From NCBI GenBank assembly GCA_022497145.1, contig MU385882.1:1-64000 (forward strand): a stretch of 64,000 nt of DNA, given 5' to 3'. Shown piece after piece: positions 56,412 to 64,000 of this stretch. The stretch comes from Rostrohypoxylon terebratum (taxonomy: Eukaryota > Ascomycota > Sordariomycetes > Xylariales > Hypoxylaceae). The number at the start of each line of letters is the position of its first letter. The stretch's first letter is position 1. Both the position numbers and the translations under genes were made by a program. The notes under the pieces were generated by a model. It was not told where the DNA came from, ran no database searches, and saw only the letters and a program-made list of their open reading frames with translations.

Positions 56412-56840
56412 AAGATTTAATATCGGTAGGGAACTCAATCGACCCGACTGAGTGGAAATGCATGGCAATATTTGGGAGCGGTGATAATATCCCAATCCCC
56501 TTCACGATGGAATTCAAACCCGCCGAAACTGGCACCGGCGGCGACGTCCCTCCACTCCCCTGGAACGACACCGCTCTCCTCAACGACCTAGACACAGAAA
56601 CCCGCTCCGTCTTCTCTCCCTCCAAATTCATCACAGCCGACGATCTCCGGCGCAGCGACCTAACCCTCGAAGCCTCGGTACTCAAATACGGCTAGCCGGA
56701 CCTCGACTCGGCACGCGGCCGCGTCCACTTCCTCATGGACAAAGCGCCGGGCCCCGTCATATTCATGAACTCCGAGTCCGGCATTCTCATTACCGGCGGT
56801 AAAGCTGTTCAACAAATTCAGTAGACAATAGTCGCACTGT
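56412..56840 (+). pseudogene. Fragment of a Ca2+-dependent phosphoinositide-specific phospholipase C-like gene
   Basis: Plus-strand reading around 56462-56840 gives MEFKPAETGTGGDVPP, then FSPSKFITADDLRRSDLTLE, ASVLKYG-stop-PDLDSARGRVHFLMDKA and FMNSESG. This matches my memory of the PF16670 family, where the stop position is normally Trp (GWP.L). The TAG at 56694-56696 would come from TGG by a single G-to-A change. Upstream and downstream parts of the roughly 400-residue family are missing. It is a truncated relic. Confidence 0.45.
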
Positions 56841-58111
56841 TGTGCCTGGTTCATCCGGCTGTCTCAGCCATGTTCCACGCTGGTAGCTCGGCGATGGGAT
56901 GTTCTTCTGGGATCTCTGGGAGGTGGAACACCGCCATTCTAATGCACCGGGGCTCTTTCTTGCTCTATATAGGTACTCTTAGAATGTGTTATCATAAAAT
57001 TGCTATCGTGTTCAGCTGACATATTTTGAATACTATGTAGAACACGAGCAGTTTTGGAGTATGGAATTGATAGACTAATAGCGTGCGGGGATGCGGGGGA
57101 TATTCAGGGGTTTTCCCTAAAATTAAGAGGAGCAACTTGAGAGACGTGGGGATTATAGGTGCTTGACTTAAGACTTAATGTCCGCAGTGTCTCCGGCGGC
57201 TTACCCCTGCTGGAATGTCCAACCTATTCTTCGTTTGGCGTGAAGGTGTGAAAATGATCAGTCTAATTTTTTTTTATTTCCCCTGGAATCCACCAACGGC
57301 CCCGAAGTCTCAATGTCTCTGACACCATATCTTTTAACTTCCAAGCCGCCTAGAAGCAAAGGAATGCTTCGGATAGGGACAGCCGGGCTGGCTAGGAATT
57401 GAGAACCCGATGATCTTCGACACTTGGCTCAGTTCTTCCCGATCACAGGACCTTTAATTAAGAACACTAAAAATCATGACTATGAGATATTCAATAGTTT
57501 GTGGGATTCCGGTCGCGGGCTTTCTCTTTCTAGGTTCTCTTTATTATAGTGTAGGCTCATCGGTGGCTCCTCTCCTCGTAGGGTCTCTTGATACTACACA
57601 GTAGATATGAGTGGGTGCAAGGTCGTTATCCCTTGTATTAGTAGATAACGCCCACCATCTTGGTAAGTTACCTAGGTAAATTGGTGCTCTTGGGGATAGG
57701 GCACAGTATTACTAATAAATTGTGTCTTAAAACCCCGTTTTTGGTCAGTGCAAAACGAAACAGCACCTTGATCTCATCATCTTGTATTATCTTGAATCCC
57801 GTTAGTGTCGATGGGATGTGCAATCACGACACGCGCAGCCACTTCCACAATCAAGATTGCTCTGCAGGGACCGGGAATTCGGGTAGGGAGTCCGGAGCGG
57901 TGAAGACTTCTAGAATCTCACGCCGCACTGGCCGAATTGCCAAGTCGCCGTAGCGTCATCAGATCCATGTCAGCATGCAAATATTCGGGTCAAAGAAAAC
58001 ATGTCAAATAAGTCAAATAAGACCGTAAACCTCCGCAATTACGTCGAAACTTGGTCTCTCACCTTCTACCAGACTATGTATTCCCAAGGCTACTGACAAA
58101 TCCCAGCCTCG
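56841..58111. other. Intergenic, no gene seen
   Basis: About 1.3 kb. An open frame at 57660-57953 has no good start or features. The distal part is the promoter of the GH3 gene. Confidence 0.5.
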
Positions 58112-60681
58112 ATGTTGTCCTCGTTGGTTGCCGCCTTGTCGGCGCCGCTCATCGTATCCGCCGCCTCGGGTCATGCGCAATCACCCCTGGTCTTCCCCTC
58201 TCGTGAGTCCCCAAAAATCGGTTAGGGAAAATCTTGACCTTTCGCTAATGTATTGAAAGCATCTGGGAAAGGAGATGGCGTGTGGGCCGGCGCGTACGAA
58301 AGCGCCCGTGATCTCGTGGCTCAGATGACACTGGAAGAAAAGGTCAACATCACGCGCGGCTTCACCGTTGGTGACAATACTTGCGCTGGCAATACCGGAA
58401 CTGTACCCCGCCTAGGATGGCCAGGTATGTGTCTCCACGATGCCGGAAACGGCGTCAGGGCTACCGACCTGGTGAACTCGTATCCGTCCGCAATTCACGT
58501 AGGTGCCAGTTGGGATAGGAACTTGACATACGAAAGAGCCTACTTCATCGGGCAGGAGTTCAAGGCCAAGGGAAGTAGGTATACATGTATATTGCTGTGG
58601 TTTTCATAGAGCGGCAGGCTGACATGCTCCTAGTTAATGTTATACTTGGTCCTAATGCCGGTCCCTTGGGACGAACTCCTTTAGGTGGGAGAAACTGGGA
58701 AGGCTTCTCAGTTGACCCCTATCTATCTGGCCAATTGAACGCTGAGACGATTGTTGGTCACCAGGATGCTGGTGTAATTGCGAATCTCAAGGTTCTTATC
58801 CCCTGTGTTAGTTTGCCAACTAATCGGAGGTCGCTAATACCTTGGCTAGCATTTCATCGCCAACGAACAAGAAACCTACAGACGGCCATACTTTGGCGTT
58901 GAGGCAGTTTCAGCTAATATTGATGATAAGACGCTTCACGAATTTTATCTTTGGCCATTTATGGATGGGATAAAAGCCGGTGTGGCCTCAGTTATGTGCT
59001 CTTACAACCGGATTAATAACACATACGGCTGCGAAAACAGCAAACTGCTCAATGGAGTCCTCAAATCGGACCTGGCATTTGAAGGATTTGTGCTTCTCGA
59101 CTGGAACGCCCAGCATAATCTCGAAAGTGCGAACGCAGGGCTCGACATGTTGATGCCTGGCGGTGGTTTCTGGGGTAACAACTTGACTCAGGCCGTCAAT
59201 AACGGATCCGTTAGCAACGATAGGGTTACTGACATGGCGACAAGGTAAGAAGCCACCAGATTAATCACGGGACATTTACTGAATGAAATTAGAATCCTGG
59301 CGGCTTGGTACTTCATTGGCCAGAATGGCACCAACTTTCCAGTCCCCGGAATTGGAATGAAGAATATGACTGAGCCACACCAACAGGTAGATGCACGTGT
59401 TCCTGAATCAAAGTCGGTGATACTAGAGGGGGCGATAGCTGGGCATGTTCTGGTGAAGAATGAGGGTTCCTTACCGTTCAGGAAGAACCCTGTCATGTTA
59501 TCAGTTTACGGCTATGATGCTACGGTTCCCGACACCAAAAACACGGACAATCTCTTCCAGCTAGGATATACATCCTCTCCGGAAATGGGTCAGGCAGTGT
59601 TAGGCACGGAGAGGCATTTCGATCAAGCTGCTAGAGGGGGCACGATCGTTACTGGTGGGAGAGCGGGCGCTAACGCTCCAGCTTATATCAACGACGTAAG
59701 CAATGCCCAGAATAGGGATACTCTTGATGAGCACTGACGTTAGTTTAGCCACTGAGCGCTATCCAACACAGAGCAAAAGCTGATGGCACTTGGGTCAATT
59801 GGGACCTTATCTCATTTAACCCCGATGTTAACGCGGCCTCTGATGCTTGTTTGGTCTTCATTAACGCCATTTCGACGGAAGGGTGGGATCGAGATGGGCT
59901 CCACGATGACTTCAGCGACGGACTCGTCTTAAACGTGGCTTCAAAGTGTGCGAACACTATCGTCGTGATTCATGCTTCGGGAACCCGTCTCGTTGATCAA
60001 TGGATCGAACATCCCAATGTCACTGCAGCTATCATCGCCCACCTGCCTGGCCAAGATAGCGGGGAGGCCCTAGTTAAGCTTCTCTACGGAGAAGCTGGGT
60101 TCTCGGGTAAACTCCCATATACCTTGGCCAAGAATGAAAGCGATTACGCGGTCTACTCTCCTTGCGGCCGAGGTCCATCTAACACTACAGACCCGCAATG
60201 CGATTTCACCGAAGGTGTATATGTCGACTACCGCCATTTTGACGAGAATAACATCACCCCACGCTACGAGTTTGGCTATGGATTATCGTACACTACATTC
60301 AACTATTCATCGCTTTTGGTCGAAGAGCTAGAGGTCAGGACTGGGGTGCAAGGTGCACCTTTGCCGAGTCACTCCGATAGCCTATGGGAAGTTGTTGCTA
60401 CGATAAACGCGACAATCACTAATTCAGGGGATGTATCTGGCGCTGAGGTAGCACAACTCTACCTTGGCATCCCGAACAGCCCTCCGAAGCAGTTACGCGG
60501 CTTTGAAAAAGTCAATCTCCAGTCGGGTGAATCAACTGAGATTAGCTTCGAGCTTACGAGGCGAGATTTCAGCATATGGGATGTCGTTACTCAGGGCTGG
60601 GTCGTCCAGAAGGGCGATTATGGCGTGTATGTAGGAGCAAGTAGTCGAGATATTCGACTGACAGATACTATCTGTATTTAG
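58112..60681 (+). CDS. Secreted GH3 beta-glucosidase
   Basis: Hydrolyses terminal beta-glucosyl units of cello-oligosaccharides or related glucosides outside the cell. Exons 58112-58202, 58260-58574, 58634-58791, 58850-59244, 59293-59695 and 59749-60681 give 764 residues. There is a signal peptide (MLSSLVAALSAPLIVSAASG). The GH3 N-terminal domain has WPGMCLHDAGNGVR, NVILGPNAGPLGRTPLGGRNWEGFS and KHFIANEQET, and the nucleophile is Asp272 in GFVLLDWNAQH. The GH3 C-terminal domain has LVKNEGSLPF and HLPGQDSGEALVKLLYGE. A fibronectin-III-like domain ends the protein (LYLGIPNSPPKQLRGFEKV). Length and order match family 3 enzymes of the Aspergillus BGL type. Substrate preference cannot be read from the sequence. 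Confidence 0.92.
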
Positions 60682-61177
60682 CGATAGCTATAGCCTGAAG
60701 TAGGTAGGAGAGTTCCACTACCTAGGAAGACACTAATAATAATCCCATCCATCCATAACTCCCCCAAGGCCGCCTCCGCCGCTGAAGTGGAATGTTATGA
60801 ATTACGAGACATTTCTAGGAGCCATCTATTCTGAACATTTCCACATCATAAAGGTCTTGTTTCGAAACTGAGTCTCGCGGCCTGTCTTTGTTCAGTCACA
60901 AGACCCTTGTTGCTTATTTCATAGTCTCCCTGCTAAGCTCATCGGAAACGCTGCTAGTAACACACTGTAGGTCTGTATACAATATTACTGTCAATGGCCT
61001 ATGCAATGTTATTATTTGTCTATATAAAGATTACAAAGGAATGTTCGTCATAATATATCCATTCTTTCACATCATTCAACATTCCTCTCATCTTTTACCC
61101 CAAAGCTACCATTGACTACAACTCTTGATCTATTTAGACTACTTTATTCGATTCGAATTTTTGTCTTTCCAAACACC
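60682..61177. other. Intergenic, no gene seen
   Basis: About 0.5 kb between the GH3 stop and a small open frame. A TATATAAAG sequence near 61021 could be the TATA box of that small gene. Nothing else seen. Confidence 0.45.
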
Positions 61178-61432
61178 ATGGCCCCAACTCTCGACATTGC
61201 AGAAATGGCCCACTCAACTAAGAGCATATGCTGGTTAAGTTCTTTCGCATGCTCGGAGCTATCAATAAGGGATGATACAAACCGTTCATCTCTTGCCTGG
61301 CCTCCCGAATGGAACAGCCTAGGGTCTTGGATAGCAATTTTCGTCTGCGCACCGGCTGCATTCATTTTACTTTTATGGACAATTTGGGAATGCTGCCGAC
61401 GTAGGAGGATCGTCCAGCAAAGCATGGCGTAA
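61178..61432 (+). CDS. Small single-pass membrane protein, hypothetical
   Basis: An 84-residue open frame from an ATG in good context (ACACCATGGC). One hydrophobic helix (WIAIFVCAPAAFILLLWTIW) is followed by CCRRRR, a positive-inside stop-transfer pattern. TATATAAAG lies about 155 bases upstream and a C/T-rich leader precedes the start. No family recognised; it could be a chance frame, but the organisation is gene-like. Confidence 0.45.
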   Translation: MAPTLDIAEMAHSTKSICWLSSFACSELSIRDDTNRSSLAWPPEWNSLGSWIAIFVCAPAAFILLLWTIWECCRRRRIVQQSMA

Positions 61433-62130
61433 AGAGAAATCCGGCACCGGCCGCGACAAAACTGACAGGGTTAGATTCCGGTGAAGAATATCATACCCAA
61501 AGATAGAATGTAGGTAAAATCCAATTGAACTCTGTTTCCCTAAAACTTGATTTCAGTTATCGCTCAGTTTTGGGTACCTGTTTTGTGCTGACTTGCAGAA
61601 TGGCGACGCTGAAATTGGAGTCGATTCGGGCCCGGGGAAGGCATTGAATAGGGCACGGCTAGGTACATAGGTACCTGAAAATATAGTGCATTATAGTGAC
61701 ATTGATGCATGAACCCTCAGGCGGTATAAATGTTCTGTGCAACCACACTTAGAAAAGAACAACCATATTCAGGACATGTTTAAAATCCTCCAGTGATGGG
61801 GATGCATCATGCATCATGCTGATAAATATCACATACTACCTATGTGCATGGGAAGTAGGGTGGATAGAGTGAGGCTTACGTTGACTGTCGGAATGAGGCG
61901 ATTCCCATGACCCCTGGGAGTCTCATGTATCGTGAAAGTAAATGAACACACATGAAATAGGTTGCATGGTAGGAAAAGGGGTTAGCGTCTAGTGGTCAGT
62001 GGGATCAGTAGTATTTGTAGCCTCTATCGCCGCCTCGGTAGAATTTATTGAAGACAGACCGGCCCAGCTTCTATTACATGCCATGATTATAGCATCTTGT
62101 TAAGTGCCTGCCCGATAATTAGTAGGTATC
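61433..62130. other. Intergenic, no gene seen
   Basis: About 0.7 kb. A GATGCATCATGCATCATG direct repeat sits near 61800. Nothing else seen. Confidence 0.45.
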
Positions 62131-63433
62131 ATGCCTCTCCATTATTACTTCGGTGTTGAGATCGAGGCCATTGCGGAGCCTCACACGGTTCGGAGCCCGC
62201 TTCTACGGTGGGTATACTATGAGAAGCTCGCTACGGCTCTCCGATGGGATGGCTTAGAAGCTCTCGCGGATAGAGAAGTCCAATATCGCAAGCATAGCGA
62301 GCATTACGATAAATGGTGGATTACGAGAGACGGGTCGCTCAAGAACCCGCCACACCCACAAAGTAAGGATAGTTCTTCCCCCTGAATCACGAGGGATCAG
62401 GGTTATGTTCTTTGAAGTTGCTGATTATTTATGACGACAAAGTTCCCTTAGAAGCCGTGTCCCCCATCATGTCAACAAGGCAGAGATGGGAAAATGAGAT
62501 TGATATGTTCTGGGCGTCATGGCATCGAATCTTCCATATGCCCATCCAATCCAACAAATGTGGCAGCCACGTCCACATCTCTCCATGGCCCGAGAAGGAA
62601 TTCAGGTTGGACCAACTCAAGAGTATTGCTTTCGGGATAATTCTTTACGAACCCTTAATAGAAGAGCTTCTTCCGGCGAACAGACGACACAACAGGTTCT
62701 GTGAGATGAATTCGAGCTACTCCTCCCGACTTCGCGTTTGCTGGGATCTCCAGACCGTTTGGATCCGTATCAGGGGCTGCGACTATAAGTGGGAGTTGAG
62801 ACGCCTCATGCAGGAGGATAAGGGGACTCGGGAAGACCGGTATGTTCTATGGAACTTCGATAATATCTTAGAGGGCCGCTCAGGGACGGTCGAGTTTCGA
62901 GGTGGGCGGGGCCTAAGAGGCCCTGTCCGGACGAAGAGATGGATAGCCTTCGTCATAGCCTTTATTGACATGTGCCTTGGCGAGGCATGTAGAAATTATT
63001 CCCCCACCCGCCTTCCCCAACCCTTGAATTATCCGATGATAAACATACTTATATCTTATCTCAGGGGTACGATAGCTGGGACGATTTCGAACGACCATCC
63101 ATGACGATGTTCTGGAGCAAGATACTTTGGTCGGCCTCTCGTAATGGGATAGACGATAGCCTTCCCTCGAACTGGAGAGCCATGCCGGAGTTAGTAAGGT
63201 GAGCAGGACAATAGCTTCTATATTCCTATGAGCAAACAAGCCCTAACTCCTCTTTTAGAGATGGCATCTTAGAGGACGTAAGCGATACAGAATCCTCTGA
63301 CGGGTCAGTCGCAAGCTCGACGCTTTCTAAATCCGACGATGCGTATTGCGACTCAGACTGCTCTGAATGCGACAAGGAGTTTATTATCGAGGAGTTGGAG
63401 CAAGAAAGGCGCGAAATATGTGTCATACTTTGA
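62131..63433 (+). CDS. Putative amidoligase (COOH-NH2 ligase, ATP-grasp-like superfamily)
   Basis: Exons 62131-62362, 62443-62971, 63076-63198 and 63259-63433 give 352 residues. The third exon boundary (GTGCCT donor, GATAG acceptor) is my best in-frame solution and is the least certain. Family features are YYFGVEIEAIAEP at the N-terminus (paired Glu for metal/ATP), CGSHVHISPW (the G-x-H-x-H segment), RRHNRFCEMNSSYS and GTVEFRGG (the E-F-R strand), the pattern of Pfam amidoligase_2 in fungi. Such enzymes join a carboxylate to an amine using ATP; bacterial relatives modify peptides. The tail is Asp/Ser/Glu-rich with a C-x3-C-x2-C run. Substrate unknown. Confidence 0.75.
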
Positions 63434-64000
63434 TGTCGTGCTCAAGCCCCCAGGGCTCTTTTTCCGGCGCAGGTGGTGTGCAAAGGTACCTGTAAATTTA
63501 GGGGTGGGTATGCCCGATGCTACAGTGGTTGAGTGCGTATTACTGCAGCGAGATGGGATTACTTAGCTGTCTCGTACCTACCAAGGTAATTGTTCAACTA
63601 AGTGAAGAAACGTGTTTTTCTTGATTTTATGGGTCTGTCAATGTGTTTAGCTATTGGAAAGAAAGAAAATGAAAAATTTTCTTTAACAAACATTTTTTGA
63701 AAAGTTCTCGTGGTTTGGTTAGGTAGGTAGTTACTACCTACCTAATATCAGCAGATGATGGTTATAATTTAGGGGTTAGACCCTTCTGTAATTGGTTCAA
63801 CGATAGCGCTTGAAGCCAATCAGAGTTCACCCAACGTGTGACTGGCCTGGCTGCCTGGCAGACTTACGGCAGGTGCGTATAGGTGCATAGGCCATTTCCA
63901 TGGTTACCTAGGTCCTATGTACGTCGTACAGGGCTTTCTTATAATTGACAATTGAGATCCTACCAAATCCCCTCCATATTCTTTCCTTTCTTTTCTTAAA
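63434..64000. other. Intergenic to window end, with a TAGGTA palindrome
   Basis: No gene seen. It contains the 27-bp perfect inverted repeat at 63719-63745. The C/T-rich last 30 bases may be the leader of a gene beyond the window. Confidence 0.5.
63719..63745. repeat. 27-bp perfect palindrome built from TAGGTA words
   Basis: TTAGGTAGGTAGT, a central T, then ACTACCTACCTAA: two 13-base arms around one base. It is the cleanest example of the TAGGTA/TACCTA words scattered through the spacers. Confidence 0.8.

Noticed and set aside
1..64000. CRISPR arrays, rRNA genes, biosynthetic megasynthases
   Set aside because: No regularly spaced repeats, rRNA blocks or large PKS/NRPS frames are visible; CRISPR is not expected in a fungal nucleus.

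Overview
This is a nuclear chromosome segment of a filamentous ascomycete. Genes carry many short introns (about 48 to 160 nt) with GT..AG ends and CTAAC/CTGAC-like branch sites. The gene content is typical of Sordariomycetes: a GH55 glucanase, an Egh16-type surface protein, a BAS2-type secreted protein, DUF7726 proteins, Set9 and an NLR. Many spacers carry TAGGTA/TACCTA words, which I associate loosely with Xylariales; that placement is inference. There are no operons and most genes stand alone.

Layout. 1-10 kb: secreted GH55 beta-1,3-glucanase and an STL1-like sugar/glycerol transporter. 10.7-15.6 kb: two paralogous genes of a family I do not recognise, with the same intron positions. Both look broken: one by a 275-bp transposon-like insertion with an 8-bp target duplication plus an in-frame stop, the other by two in-frame stops. 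A decayed phosphotransferase fragment and a duplicated non-coding segment lie between them. 16.7-26.7 kb: a large-subunit catalase with a CRE-like site upstream, a DUF7726 protein, an Egh16-family secreted protein, a single-pass membrane protein and a CorA-like transporter. 27-33.4 kb: a foldback MITE, then a 1215-residue NLR with a RelA/SpoT-like N-terminus, NB-ARC and about eleven TPRs, convergent with a 5-exon coiled-coil gene. 36-48 kb: an LrgA/LrgB fusion membrane protein, Pin1/Ess1, RPB9 (with a long protein-like ORF in its first intron), mitochondrial uL14, Set9 and a membrane-anchored LysM protein. 48-64 kb: SDR and phospholipase C relics, a BAS2-like secreted protein, a RING-type protein, a four-TM MARVEL-like protein, a GH3 beta-glucosidase, a small membrane ORF and a putative amidoligase.

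Themes. Carbon acquisition (GH55, GH3, sugar porter) and surface or host-contact proteins (Egh16-like, BAS2-like, LysM) are interspersed with conserved housekeeping genes (RPB9, uL14m, Pin1, Set9). The most unusual objects are the RelA/SpoT-NB-ARC-TPR protein and the RPB9 locus, where reading through the first donor site gives an alternative 232-residue protein. All exon structures are my own reading of splice signals and frame continuity; no transcript data or database search was available.
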